Positions 43,080 through 56,700 of a stretch of 64,000 bases of DNA are shown piece by piece. The notes beneath the pieces are model-generated. The model was given only the letters and a program-made list of their open reading frames with translations, was not told where the DNA came from and did not search any database. The position numbers and the translations under genes were made by a program. How positions within the stretch are numbered: the first letter of the stretch is position 1; every line of letters begins with the position of its first letter. The stretch is from Steinernema hermaphroditum (Eukaryota; Nematoda; Chromadorea; Rhabditida; Steinernematidae): contig CM059624.1 of the NCBI GenBank assembly GCA_030435675.1, positions 14,036,769 through 14,100,768 of the forward strand, in the 5' to 3' direction.

Positions 43080-43670
43080 CTTAATCACCTTGAACGAAGA
43101 AAGTATGCTACTGCGACGGAGTGCAAACCCACGCGACGCACTCGCTCTCTGGATGGTGCTGAGCCAGGAAGCGGAGGGGGGTTGTGGCGGAATCTACGTT
43201 CGAACTGGAGAGATCGCTCATATTACATTCTTATGAACTTGTTGTTGACTTGTTGTGAATAAGCGTGCTGATAAACCGTTGATTTTTGGGTATGATTTTC
43301 TCTGTAAGTGTAGTTCAGTTCAGTTGGTAGGAATGCGTTCTACAGAATTTTACTTGCAACACACTGATACGAACATGGATATGTACTAACGTGAAAATTG
43401 TCATTTTTGCACATGTTGCACAAACCTAACATGAGTCGTTCTGATGCACGTGCTTCGTTCGATCTTTCTTATTTTATTTTGCTTTCTAATTTATTTTACG
43501 GTATTTTTGATGTCCTGGTAAAGTTTTTTAGTTCGTTCTTTTTAATGCTCGAAAATATCATTTAGTGTTTCGAAATTCTTCAGGTTCCTAACGAGTAGAG
43601 GTAGAGGGTTCGGATTTTTTGGGTTTTGGATTTAGTTCGGGAACGTTTCGGATTCAGATCCAAGTATACT
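43080..43670. repeat. Copy 2 of the segmental duplication
   Basis: Partner of 40341-41190; the foldback element and R1 lie between the copies. Confidence 0.65.
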
Positions 43671-44040
43671 AAAGCCCGGTTGGAAATTCTCCATCTTTAA
43701 ATCGTTTGCGCTTTTTTTTGCGCCACATGATTTGTTCCCAAGTTGCAGAAACTAAGGCAGACAAGTAGAAAACTCGTGAGGAGCGGTCGGTCGCTCTCTT
43801 AGGATCCAGTCTTCGCTTTGATTGCGGCTTGTGCCTGGAAATTTTAAAAATCTTTTTAGGTTTCTCACTGTGCGATCTCACACTACAAGCAACGATGCTG
43901 CTGCTGCACATCTAATAGAAATCAACATAAGCCTCAAGGGACAGTTCCACATACAAGTGAATGAACTTTCAGCGAGCAGATCGAAGCACTTGTAAACAAC
44001 CACATAACGTTGCATGGGATCTGCACTTCGACACATCGTC
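43671..44040. other. Intergenic, nothing recognised
   Basis: No supported gene or repeat. Confidence 0.3.
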
Positions 44041-44540
44041 ACATCATCGATCTCCCCCTTGACCTTCTTTTAAGCACTTCTTCTTTCTTCCGATTCCAAT
44101 TGTCATCGCCTAAAACTGACATTGCGACTCTCGTCGAGCGCTTTTTTGTTCTCCGCGATCGCCACCCGCACCGCCCTTGAGCGCGCGCTCAGTTCCGATC
44201 CAAATCGGGTCGACCGCCATCCAGAGAGGGGATATTGCGTCGGTCGCCTTCAGAAACCGGAGTTTTTAAGCCCGACCGCCTCCGCTCCATTATGCAAATC
44301 CGCGTCGCCGCCGGTATTTGTTTTCCCCCCTCGGGGGCGATATGTTTTGCTCCGAAACGGCTTCGTCAAACATAGGCTCACGGAGACGCCACGGCAAGGA
44401 GCTTTTTTGCGTGTTTGCTTGTTTTGATTGATAGCGTCGACAGCGATTCGTCATGCTCGAGACTCGGCGCTTCTCGTCTGTTCTTCCGATGCATTCCTTC
44501 TTGCTGAGTGGCGATGAAGAAGGAGTGCAAATAGATGCCG
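44041..44540. other. GC-rich island with octamer-like site
   Basis: Contains TTATGCAAATCCGCG (POU octamer ATGCAAAT at about 44291) among GC-rich unique sequence. Possible regulatory DNA; no coding gene is seen. Confidence 0.3.
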
Positions 44541-44914
44541 CGTCCGTTTTTGTGCGAAATTTTGTTTTTTTCTGTTCATAGACAAAGCAGAGCTTCAATT
44601 CAAATTAAGATCATATTCTTATGACAGGGAGGTCTAAATGAGAAAATTTTTGTCAAGCATTTGAGTGTCTTTCGTGTCTTTTACATTTTTTGAAATTGCG
44701 CATATTTTTGTGTTAGGGAGAACAATAATAGACAAGTAAAATGTTTCCACATGCTTACAAAATAGCAAATTGCAAACAACATAACAATACAACACAACAT
44801 CACATGAGTAAATTGCATAGCAGACGTTCCATAGTATTCTTTCATAGTTTTTTTGGCAGAGCTCTTAAAATAAATGCTTGCGACAGTTCTAACCACTCAT
44901 TTGCTTTAACTTTA

Positions 44915-45005
44915 ACTTTTTATTCCGAATTATTAATTTACATTAAACGGATCCCATAATGTCCGTTGTTGGAGCGCCATTTTTGTCACTTGGTTCTGCC
45001 ACGTA
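44915..45005 (-). mobile_element. 3'-terminal RTE LINE stub
   Basis: TTTACATTAAACGGATCCCA followed by GCGCCA..TTGGTTCTGCCACG matches the 3' end of the intact LINE (32440-32525) with several substitutions. This is a typical 5'-truncated old insertion. Confidence 0.75.
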
Positions 45006-45962
45006 TGGCGTGTCCGAGGTCGCTTTCTAAATTTTAAGATTTAAAAGGACGGCAACATCCTTTCTCAATGGCGAGTCCCAATAGGATTCCAGGTCTACGC
45101 AAAATCGGCGTTTATCACGTGAAAGATCTTCTATTCCTATTAACTTGTTTATTTTGGTCAGTTTTGCGGAGCTGACGATCTTAATTGTCTTCTTGTTGGC
45201 ACTTTCTTATTGGTATTTTTGTTTTTTTTGATACAAACTTACATTGGTATTTGTATTTAGGTTGTGCTGATAAACAGAGCACATGCTACCGTACGCCAAT
45301 TTTTGGGTGGACGTGCTTCTTTCTTTTGAGTAATGTTGTGTTCGTAGATTTTGGTGTGAAAAATTGTTTTGGTCCACTCTTTGAGGTCTCTCTATATATT
45401 ATTAAACAAATTTCAACGATAAGTTTTTGGTACAGTGTTACTTTTGCACAGCTGTTTATGCTCTATGCTAGACGAATTGTTCGTTGTATTTTTGGCTGTC
45501 AGTCAGTTTTCGACATATAGATCAAAACATAAAGGAGGTCGTTAACGTTGATCTTCTTCTATCCCAGTAAAGCGATCGGCGTTTCCATCAGTGTACGAGG
45601 GCATATAGATAAGACATAGGTAAGATCTGATTCCGATAGTGGTGCGGACGGTGGACGACGACGTGGACAAACTACCGTTGGAGTTGACACCGGCACAGAC
45701 TTCAGAAATTGAATTAACTCGGTTGGAAATTGGTCATTTTTGCTTTGCAGCCTGTTCGAGCCGGCGATGGGCGAAGCTTCGTCTCCTCTAGCGACCAGGG
45801 TGGTCAGGTTAGAGTGATGGCCTTTTTACCTGCCTTTACCTGTAAGCATATCTCCCCAAATACTGAATCGGTATATATCAGTAAGTAGCTCTGGTTAATA
45901 CGCATACCACGCATTATTTTTGTTGGAGGATAGGCACAATTCTTATTATCACTGTTTGTAGT

Positions 45963-46379
45963 GTGTTCGATCCTTATTTCTATGTTTACATTAACGGACC
46001 AATTGGCTTAACTCGTTTTAAACCAGAACTGGCATCAACCTATTCTTATGCAAATATTTATAGCGAAGATGAACCCATTACTCAACTGGCGAGCACCACT
46101 AAACGCCGTTTTTCTGTTCTTTATTTGTTTGCAAATGACGCGATTGTTGCGTGTTCGCGCGCGTCCGCTTTAGCGGCGTTTAGTTTAACGACTTCTCCTT
46201 TCAGGACTCGTCCTCCTTCCGTCCGTAATCCTCTCGCAATTACTCAAACAGGTAACCAAGGCCGTCGTCTTATGCCTCAAATCCGCCAGATAAGCCGATC
46301 GTTGATCCGTTCAGACGTGCGTCCTTGGAAACTTGACGCCGTCGATGTTGCAAAAGACCAAAAATGTAGAGATACTTGA
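45963..46379 (+). other. Open frame of uncertain coding status in a GC-richer island
   Basis: A 138-codon frame follows an acceptor-like TTTGTAG and reads FDPYFYVYINGPIGLTRFKP, then a Ser/Arg-rich tail. No family is recognised. It could be a 5' exon of the downstream formin or chance. Confidence 0.25.
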
Positions 46380-46849
46380 CTGCGGCAACAGGATCGGTCA
46401 GTAAACAGCCGTGCTAGAACAAAGCGCCGCTGTTTGGTTTTGGGATTCGGCCGCATGTCATACGAGAACCGTTTTCTTGTAATCTTGTTTTCCGAAAGAA
46501 ATGTCGCGGTGAAATTCGGTGGTTCGAAAAATAGATGATGTGTTGACCGAGTGGACTTTTATTACTCTGATGGTACGTTAAGAGGATTTAGTTGTTTTGA
46601 TATGAACCTAGACATCATGTTTCGTTGTTAAATCATCCTGATCCGAATTGATTTTGAGCCTTTTAAATTTTTGAACGTGTTTTTTTCAGTACAATTCAGG
46701 AATGACGAATTTGTGTCGTCACTTGAAGTGAACTTCTCGTAGTTTTTGTGTAACGTACGCTTGCGTATAAAAAATCAAGAGACTTTCATTTGTGTCCATG
46801 CCGTTCGGGACGTCCACTCGACTTTATTCTTCTTTGTGCATGTATCAGC

Positions 46850-46897
46850 CGTCATGTACTGCGTAAGGCCGTTGATTCGGGAATATAAATCGTATAA
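46850..46897 (-). repeat. Degenerate R1-head copy
   Basis: TGCGTAAGGCCGTTGATTCG followed by AATATAAATCGT matches the reverse orientation of the 51602-51650 copy. Confidence 0.45.
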
Positions 46898-48169
46898 TAA
46901 GGTCCATCACCGCCATTGGTCTACCGATGTTTGGCCGCTCGCAGGGCTCCTCGAACCTTAGTGCCAAAAAAGGGCGTTTATTACTATGAAATATGTACAA
47001 AGGGAGTTGCTTTTTTGGTTCATTTCGTACGGATTACGTTTATATTTTACTGATTTTGTATCATATTTTGCTTCCTGTAAGTACCATTTTACGTTGCCTT
47101 TCTTAAGGGTAAATCACGGAATCGTTTTTACTAAAATTTTTGTTTCGTTGACTGCACCGCTTTTATGATTTTTGAAGTCTTCACTTTTCATTCCAGCGGT
47201 CGGGTCCACTCACTCTCTCTCTCTGAGGCTGAGCTGACTGAGTTGTGTGAGCGGTCGTTCTCGGTCGTCGTTGTTGGTGTAATGACCCGCCTCCTAGAAG
47301 GCCTGGAACACCAGAGATTCCACTGACTTGCAAAGATAAACGAAAAAATAAAATGAACAATATTTTTTTTTGCCAGAGATTCTTCCCCAAGTGATGATAC
47401 ATGCTAGGAATGGGGACTTGATAATATGCAGAACTTAAATTTTTGTCCATTATGTTCTTTGTAAACGATTCTTTCCCAACATAGGCATTCATATATAATC
47501 TGTTTATTTTTGGCGATTTCGGCTTTGTTATCGTTCAGTTGCAGATGTTCGTCAAAATTTTTGGGAAATCACATAATTCATAGCGCATTTTATGTGTTAT
47601 GAATTAGTAGTGCGAATTTATTCGTAGAATTATTGGTTAACTCCGAGGATGACGATTACTGTGTGACGCTGTGCTCATAAGACGCTTTCTCGGGAAAATA
47701 AGCCATTTAACCTCTATAATCGAAAGCATCGATTTGGCGGAAACCGTGAAGCTGCTTGTAGCCGAACTCAAGTCGACTGTCTGCGGTATGCTAGTTGCTT
47801 TTAATGTTATCCTCGCACGGCGGATGCTTGTACTGTGATTCGTTAGGTCTGTCGAATCGTCTTGTGGTATTCGATTGAACTTCATCGAGCATTGAAAGAT
47901 AGACATGACCAACGCATAAATCTACCGAATACCGGATGATAAACGGTTATTTGGCCCTTTTCCTTGCAGCGTTTGATACCACATGGCAGTCTTCGAATTG
48001 GTCCATACGATACGCACTGGCGATTCTCATTCAAAGTTCTTTATTCATACTTATTTTTGCGTTGCTCTGCTCGTACGATTCTCAAACTCCATTTGCACTT
48101 TGCTATCACTTCTACTCCCGTTTCTCCTTGACGTTTTAAACCGCTCCCAGACCCCAGCTCTGTATCCCG

Positions 48170-48450
48170 TGCAAATTACTCTTCTCGCATTGCATTACCT
48201 CCTTTCATATTTATTTGCGCCGACGCTTCGCTGCGCACCTTCTCGAGTGGCCGAGACGGGGCCACTGGAGACGAGAGTGCTAGAACACCGCTGCCCAAAC
48301 AAAAAAGCCGCATCTGGCAAGGTGTGGAACGGGACGGTGTCCGATTTCGGCGAGCCGCGCGACCAGCCGGCGCACCAAGCCGATTACGAGTGCGCAAACC
48401 GCAGCCCTCTTGTCATCGCTGCATTCCAGCAGCTGATTAGGGCGTCCTGA
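48170..48450. other. GC-rich island, no gene recognised
   Basis: Compositional island containing GGCGAGCCGCGCGACCAGCC. Both strands have open frames but no recognised protein. Confidence 0.3.
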
Positions 48451-48829
48451 CGTGGGTGTGACTCGGCTATTTACTTTTTGTTCCGATAATCTCTCTTGGT
48501 TGTTGGTGAGTGGTCACTGCTGCTATCAAAAAAATGTTGCGTTTCTTCTGTATTTTTGTGGATTTCAATTTCCTTCTGTTTTGTGCTATAAGAAAGATTA
48601 ACTTTTTCCATGAATATCATAAGCAGTTAGTAAGCGTTTTTGGCCTTTCAGTTCTTTGCTTTTTTCAACTGTTTTCAAATGCGCCAGGGCTACACAACAA
48701 CCCACAATTCGGTATATGCATGGTAGGCAGTGTTATGGAACGCATTATTCGTTGTCGAATGGAGATCGACGGAGACGTAGTGCTCAGCCCACGTATTCAT
48801 TCTTTTAAAATGTGTTCGAAAAATATATC

Positions 48830-49530
48830 TGGATCGGAATTTTCTGTATTTTTGGATCAATATCCTCGAAAAGTCTATTGGCTTCTGATGCTTTGTGTGT
48901 CCGGGACTGATTCAGCATGCGTCAGCGCTCCGGTTTCTGATATCAACTGTTAAAAATATGCTCGTACGTTTTCACATCAACTTCTCTGTCTCTCTGTTTT
49001 ATGCTACCAGAAGAATTGACGTTTTTGCACGAATAACATATGCCCACATTAAGCATTTTTGGACTTCCACGTTCGAACATTTCCGTAACCCACAGAAGTT
49101 GAACACAAAGCGAATCCAACTACTCCTCTCACCCTACATGTTATGCTGCCATCTGGTATCAAATGTATGTTATGTAATTTGCAAAGCTGTTTGAAAATGC
49201 ACCATGGTTAACCCAGAATTCATGAAAGGCTAGTATGGCAGTATCATGAAAAGCTGGATCACTTCTTCTAAAAATCACTTCTAGCTGGAACTCATTTTCC
49301 AATGTTGAAGAAGGAGATGAGAGAGTCGATTATTCGTTTATTAAAAGTAAGCTCACAGCTCACAGCGAAAGAGAATCTGGCTCAGAATTTGCTGTGTTTT
49401 TGGTGTTAATGTTCGACGAAAAGGCTTCTGGTATCTGATTCTTTGCATGCCCAAGTCTGATTTGACATGCGTCAGATTTTTAGTTTTTGTTGTTATCTGT
49501 GAGTTTAAAATAAGTTTGTACTTTTCACTA
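48830..49530. repeat. Diverged direct duplication
   Basis: Blocks GATCGGAATTTTCTGTATTT / GGCTCAGAATTTGCTGTGTT, then GGCTTCTGATGCTTTG, CATGCGTCAG and GTACKTTTCACWTC, appear at 48835-48985 and at 49375-49530. Confidence 0.55.
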
Positions 49531-50459
49531 ACGGCTTGCATAAATGACATAAATGATCCATTTGCATGTCTACAAAATAAACGCAAAACATAGAGGAAGG
49601 TGTTCAGGAAGCGATGTTTGTTGATCTCAAAAGATATCAGTGGCATCAATGTCTACGAAAACATTGTATTTTTGTGGAATTGTCTATACGTCTTTCATCC
49701 GACTTTCTATCCCATTTGCATCCGAATGTCTTTCAAGTTGACTGAATTTTTGCTTTTTGAAAAGGTGGCAAGACGATCTTTGATCGACGCCTCTTTTGCC
49801 GCCATACTCTACCCAAAACACCCTTTACAACCTCTTGGCTCGTTTCCATCTTTCTATCTTCGCTGTCAATAGAGTTCGAACTTCCCCAAGCGGTTATTTA
49901 CAGAAAACGAATTAATAGAATCGATTTTTGGAGCGTTCAAATGACCAGTTCAGCTTGTTTATATATTTGTCTTGTTTATAAGAGTGTTTTTATAAGGTAA
50001 AAAAAGAGATATAAAAGGTTCGATATAAAAAAATCATGATATAGAGAAGTAATTCTGAAAGTTCACTTGCTATGGGAGCATATTTTTGTCAGCTTTACCA
50101 GTGTCTTTTTGAACAAAAGATGCTCCGCATGTGGACTACATCTAGTTCGGAACGCGTGTTAAATGCAAAACTAGTCAACTGCTTCTAATATCTGATATTT
50201 GTATCTTTGGATGATCATGGCCGGCTGATCACTTACGGTTGGCCAATTGCTCTAGAAGCTGAAATGGCACCGTTTGTCCCATAACATTGCCCATGCGTAT
50301 TTTCGCAATACGTATGACTTTAGTGTTCTCAGGGGGCTGTATAGAATTTATTATTACGCGTTTGAAATATTAACGCTGAAGTCTACGCCGTTGACCAATG
50401 ATAGGATTCCATCGTGTTTACCGTGTTCTACTATCGCAATATCCCTAACTGTTTACCGT

Positions 50460-50723
50460 ATTCCTTAAATTAGCATATTACACAATAGCCCTGATGTCCG
50501 GCAACCGTACTCCTTGTCGCCATTTGCATAGGCGCACCCATTGTTCCGCCAGCTGCATTCCGGCGCTCCCGTTTGACTCACCACCGCGGATTGCAATTTG
50601 CTTTTGACCCCGTCGCGCGCACGGATTATACGATTATCTCTGACGCGAAAGGATACGTTTTTTTGTCGAGACGTCGATGAATATTCATTTTCGAGCGGAG
50701 CGTTCACTTTTGTATTCTTTCAG
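50460..50723 (+). promoter_or_regulatory. GC-rich 5' flank of the formin exon, possible promoter/enhancer
   Basis: GC-rich sequence with CCATTTGCATAGGCG (inverted octamer ATTTGCAT) lies directly upstream of the first recognised formin exon. That exon is preceded by a good acceptor (TATTCTTTCAG, ending at 50723), consistent either with trans-splicing or with an upstream exon. Confidence 0.4.
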
Positions 50724-50728
50724 AAGTG

Positions 50729-53700
50729 ATGTTCGAAGAGCTCTTCGAGCGGGCGCTCAACTGTTTCAACAAGATGGCGCCCGACAAGTCGGAGATAGGC
50801 ATTTCCGAGCCTAAGAATGTGGTTCTCACCTTGGACGCCTCGGCTCTACCCGATAGGAAGCAGTTGGATAAGGCTTTCAGAGATTTCGTGGTATACTGCG
50901 GATTTTTGACTCTGGTGTTTTAATGTCTTACTTGCAGACAGAATTGGATTTGAGTCCAGATAAGCAGCAGATGTTGTATAATCAACCGGAGGAGAAGAAG
51001 TGGATGATGGTTATGGAGCAGAATATGAGAAAGGTTAAACATTTTTTGAGATTACTTTCGATGAGGCATTTCCCATTACGTAGTAGCATCGATTTAGGAT
51101 GCATTAATCGTGTGAATGGGGTTTATAAGGTATGCCCGGAGAGAGATTAGCACGTCTTCTAATTTTTGGCTTCAATGATCTACGGCTTGATAGGTATACT
51201 GAAGTGTTTTTTAATTTTTGGTGTCTATTCGAGAAGACGCATTTGGATGGAGCATGATGAGGTTGTACCGGCTGCATGAATTTTTGATCGTGGTGCGACT
51301 AGGAATTCTACCTGTTAACGTGCATTACGGACCAATATTGTTTAGGCAAACTCATTATTTTTGCACACGCAATTCCATTTCGTGTGCCATGTTTTTGTCC
51401 TAAATTTTTGCTGTTCTAACAAGGTCAACTAAACCGTAGTATCGCGAACTGGTCCTCGATTTTGACGGGCAAACAACATGCATTAAAAGCTAATGAAAGC
51501 ACTCATTGTGCTTAACCTTTCATAAACGTGAATCGTCTTTCATTTTTGCGTTTTATATTTTTGCGCTCTCATCTTCAACGAGACATCCTCTGTTTGTCTA
51601 TTATTCGGTGTCGTGCAAGGCGTAAGCCTTTGATTCACGAAATAAACTCGTAGACTCATCTTCAACGATAGTTTTTTTTCTTTTCCACGTCGAATATATA
51701 AATAAAGATGAAGAAATGACTATGCTAATCTTTCTCTGGTGAAACAGTGGGCCGATTATCTTAGAGAGGACTTTGGTAGTTGAAAACGGGTATAATTTTT
51801 GGTTATTGTACGCCACACCGATCAACCTTTATATGGCGTGGGTTTCGTCTACAAGGAGCGGTGTAATAAAGAGACCGTAGACATCGAGGGAAGTTGAAAA
51901 TTTTGAGAAATAGGTGACCAGTGACCGTCCGATGGCTCTCATCTTGTCTTGCTTCTTTTTCATGTCCTTTTCTTTTACGGGTCTCTATATAAAAGTGAAC
52001 CCAGTTTTAAGGGAAAGTTGGAGAGGTGGTTCGGTCGGATCTTTTTCTGATGAACCGATTATCCATACAGCGATTATCTCAGTGTGGAGTGTAGTAGTAA
52101 AAAACAGGTATAATTTTTTATTTTTGCGCATTTAGTAAACACCTTACAATGTTTGAAATTGCATACGATGCAAAACTACCCGTCGGTGAGAAATGTCCCG
52201 TTTACACTCCAGTTACTTTGTGGTTCGGCGATTACGCAACAATCGGCGACCTATCGCTTTCTGTTTACCTTCCGCACGCCTCCTTCACCCTCTAATTAGC
52301 ACACGAGCGGATCGTCTAATCGTCCGCCCTGTTTACTTTTAATAACTGCAAAGTGGATCACTTTCAATTGCAGGACAAAACGGCGTCCACCGAGTCGTGT
52401 GAGTACTTCGTCGACCTTCTCCAACGCTACGACTCCACTTTTCCGGAAACCTACGACATCCCAAAAGCGATACAACAACTCGATGGTTTAGCGATCTCAT
52501 TGAGGACCAACAGTCATAGGTTTGTTTTTCCCTAGTATTTCAAATTTCAAATGAGTATTTCAGCTATGTTCAAAAGTTCTTGCATCTTGGTGGCCTCGAG
52601 CGAATGATTTCCGTGCTGGACCGCTGTCGTGAGCGCTCCGATCGCGACCACATCGCGCTTCCTCTGCTCAACAGCTTCCGCGCGCTCCTCAATTCATCCG
52701 TACGGCTTCGCGGCGTAATCCGATAGTCCATTAATTATTTAGGACGGTCGTAGCGTGTTTCTGGATTCGCCGAAGGCACTTCAAAGTGTCGCCGCCGCCC
52801 TGGATCTTCAGAATTCGCGTTGCAAAGTCAGTTTATTTCCCTTGGGCTAATGATATCGGTCATTGATGTGTGGTGGAATCGTCAATAGAATGGTAGCTTA
52901 TATTGCGTTGAGTTGCTACCAGTACTAGCATACTCCTAACCTTTGGATTAAAGAGGCTTATTACCATAATATGTCCACGTTTACGCTTTAAAGAGTGACG
53001 GCTTATCGTAATTATCAAATTTTTGTTTCTTTGTTTTACAGCATGAGCAGAGGTAATATTCAGTATTCAAAATTTTTGTTTAAAATGCGGCCTCGACTTC
53101 ATGACTTTATTTCGCGAATCAAAGGCATTATGCCTTGCGCGACACCGAAAATAGGCAAACAGAGGATGTCTGGCAGACGACTTCATCCCTGGCGCGGCGT
53201 AGATGTCGAACCCATCGGAGACGGCGAACTTCACGGGGCATCTGGGAATCGGAAAATCTTCAGCTGCGGCAGCGGAACATCGTTTGCGGCACAGCGGACG
53301 CTTCTGAGCTTGCATCTGATGATTCGTGGTCCGGGAGTTGCGTCTTCGCTGGTCCTCAGAGCGTCGGCGACCTTCGCGATGACATCTCACGCAGCATCGA
53401 GCGTCGGATTCCTGACGGCCTCAGTTAATCTATTATTACATAATCGTGTTTTAGTTTTGTATATATCATACTGTTTTCACACGTTTTGGAGTTTAAAGTT
53501 TTGAAAAAGTTTAATTTTTGGAATCATCTGCAATAGTCCATGCGAGACGCCAATAGCAGCACAGAGTGGGAGAGCGAATATCACACCGTTGCAACTGATC
53601 TTTTTCTTTTTCTTGAAAACGGCAAAACGGAGCAATGAAATTTTTGAAAAAAATAGAAACTTCATGGTAGCCCACGAGAGAGCTACCGTAATAACCAATC

Positions 53701-56700
53701 TGAGAACAACATACCAATTATTGTAATTTTTGAATAGCGAAAAAAAATTCTGCATCAGTTTGAGTTCTGCTAGAGTTAATAAGATATAGTAATACTCGTA
53801 GCGCCTTAGCATATTTTTGGGGGTGGCCCCTTCGGTTTAACAGGTTACACGTTTGCGAATCTGATCAAAAGACTCCTAAAACACACCAATTTATCAAAAC
53901 ACCGTTTGTTGTCTCCTTATGTCCATAATCGGTTCAAAGCGACGAGTCACACCTGAGAGAAAGACGATTTGCGCCGACCGATATCAGTGGCACCATCAAT
54001 TACTCGCGCGATTAGTCCGTCCGACAACGCGCGCCCTACTTCCCCGCAACTAATTATTACTTTTCAGATCGTCACCCTCGAGATCCTCTCCGCGCTGTGT
54101 GTTCTTTCCGACCAGGGCCACACCGAAGTCATTCGCGCCCTCAGCGAGGTCTCGCCGCTTTTGGGCGAGAGGCGGCGATTTCAGAAATTAGTGGACGATC
54201 TTCATAGGCCGAGAAGTTCGGAAAGAGAGAGTGAACGGGTCAGGACCGCCGTGATGTGTTTGATCAATGCGCTGCTCAAGAGCGGCGTCTCTGAGGTATG
54301 TTTCTGTTTCATCATGGGACGCTTTTTGGGTCTCAACTAAACTGATCTTTACAACGACAATTTCTTTGAATTACCTACCTTTGGGAGCAAGGAAACTACG
54401 TCACTTTTGTTGATGCTCTCGTTGACCGTTTCTAGACATAGTATGTGAACAAAAGGTAGCAACAATTTTTGATTTGAGTGGAAAAGTTCCAAATTCCATC
54501 AGATATCACCAATTCTAGGGTATTCGCTGTAGAATATTTTCGTTGTACATGTTTGAAAGATATCCTTTTTTGGTGGACTCCTTCTTTCGCTATATTTTTG
54601 GAGGTCGTTCACCTTTTCTATTCACTTATTTCTTAAGCGCAGCCCAAAAAGGTTATGGTACGTCACAAATAGCTCATTGAAACAGTGGTTGATCAGTAGT
54701 TTTCATACATTTTTGTAGCCTCAACCTGCATCAGAACAATTTTTATTTCCAAACTGCGGCTTTCACATGGTCAAAATTTTGTGCTACTTGCATGACATTG
54801 CGAACTTCGAATTACATTGCCAATTTTTGATCTTCCTTGGTCAGATTTTTTCCTTTGATCTGGTGATAATAGTACAATACTGGACCGTCCGGTTTTCCAG
54901 TGTTAGGTTATCCTTGGTTATTTCAATTTTCACATTTTCTGCTGACACCAATTACATTACTAGATTTTTGCACTTAACAGGGGGACGTTTACTAATTTTT
55001 ACTTGCATTTGTGTCTCCGTGATCAACATTTAAGATCAATAAGACTCAGCAATGCGATTTTGCACCGATCTGGTTAGACTCATAAGCATATTCAGTAAAA
55101 TGTGATCCAGGCTGTTAAGACGGCCTTCTTGAGGGTAGGATCCTGCGTATACAGCATTCCAAAGGCATTTTTGATCGGGTTAAGATCCGGACTGCAAGCT
55201 AATCGCTTTATAAACGGAGAACCGACGGTTTGTTTCCATTCACATTGGAGCGGTCGGTTTTTCAACCAGAATGAGGACTGGGTAACTGAATCGATACAAT
55301 TGAGAACGAAACGCGTTCTTAACAAGCTGTTGCGTGCTGACCACACGCATTGATTCATTGTTCAATGTTTGTCTGCGTCTCACCACGATTGGTCACCGTA
55401 CTTGTCTGCGTGTTGTCTATGCTGTCTAGGCTAGCGACCGCTCTCCGTCTCATAACGCTCCCTCTATACTTGTTGTGGCAAGACACAACACAAGCCATAC
55501 AGACATTCGGGAGTGATCGGTTCATATACAAAGAGTTCCGGGTCTACCATTGAGTACTCATTTTAACTACTATACCTCAAGGGACCTGTTTCTTTACTGA
55601 GTTCAATTTGAATGAAGCCGATTTTGTGTGTCTTGCTGCCTTGACCGCCGATTTGAGATCAAGCTTATTCAATGTTTCGTTCGGCGAGCACGTCTTCACG
55701 CATGAAATATGAAACCTCTAGAAATCAATTATGTTCTTAAACCCATTTTTGACAACAGTTATCCGAATCAAGATAGTTCCTGATGTCAAGTTGCTTTACG
55801 CACTGAATTCCATGTACTGTACGTGGTGGAACGCATGCCTTGATTTGAAAATGGCACTTGTATACATAAAAATAATCAAATCGAAACATTTCACTCCTCA
55901 AAACGCCCTTCCGTGACACTAATTAAACATGCATAAGACGAACTAAATCCTCTCTCGCCTGGTTGGGTCAAACCCATAATGCCCTTTTCAACGACACCCT
56001 CTCGCTCACTTCCGAACCACACGCGAAACCGCATGCATAGCTAATCGCGTAGACGTTATCAATTATGTAATGGGCCCGGGTCGGATTTGTTTTCTTCTCC
56101 CGCCCCTATCCTCGGGGAGCACTCCCGACGGTCACAACACGATTGACCAATCCCATATTTCCCACACAAATTGCCCATTATTTGCGCGTCGGCGACCACG
56201 TACCATGACAGGCCGTAAAAAGCGCCGGGACCAACAACCGACCACCGTGTTTACTTGTTTGTTTTGCGCCCGGAACGCCCCGATTTCAGGGGCTGCCATT
56301 GGCGGATTAGAGCACATTGGCAGAATCCGTTTGGAAGCGGACCTTGGTGTCAGGATGTGTTATTTAGGTGGGAGCGTTTCCTGTTTAAGTGATGTGCCGC
56401 TTTGATATGCGATTGATTTTGGTTCTCTAAACGGTCACGTTCAACGACCTTCTAAGTACGAGTGCTGATTTTTGCAAGATGCTTGATTTTCCATCATTTG
56501 ATTTGTCTCTTTCATGTGTTTCAGTGGCTTAGTGGTGGTTAAGGGGTAAGGTCGAAAATTTCTTATTAGGCCACACCGACTGAGCTACACATTCTTTCTT
56601 TGAATCATGCAGGTCACTTCTTGTATAAGTGGCCCTAAATTTATTTCTTTATAGATCTAGCCAATGGATTTTTGTCACTATTTTGTGTGGATGAAGAACG

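Noticed and set aside
56520..56620. tRNA gene suggested by GGCTTAGTGGTGGTTAAGG
   Set aside because: Only a box-A-like word is present; no proper box B, stems or terminator. Possibly a SINE relic at most.
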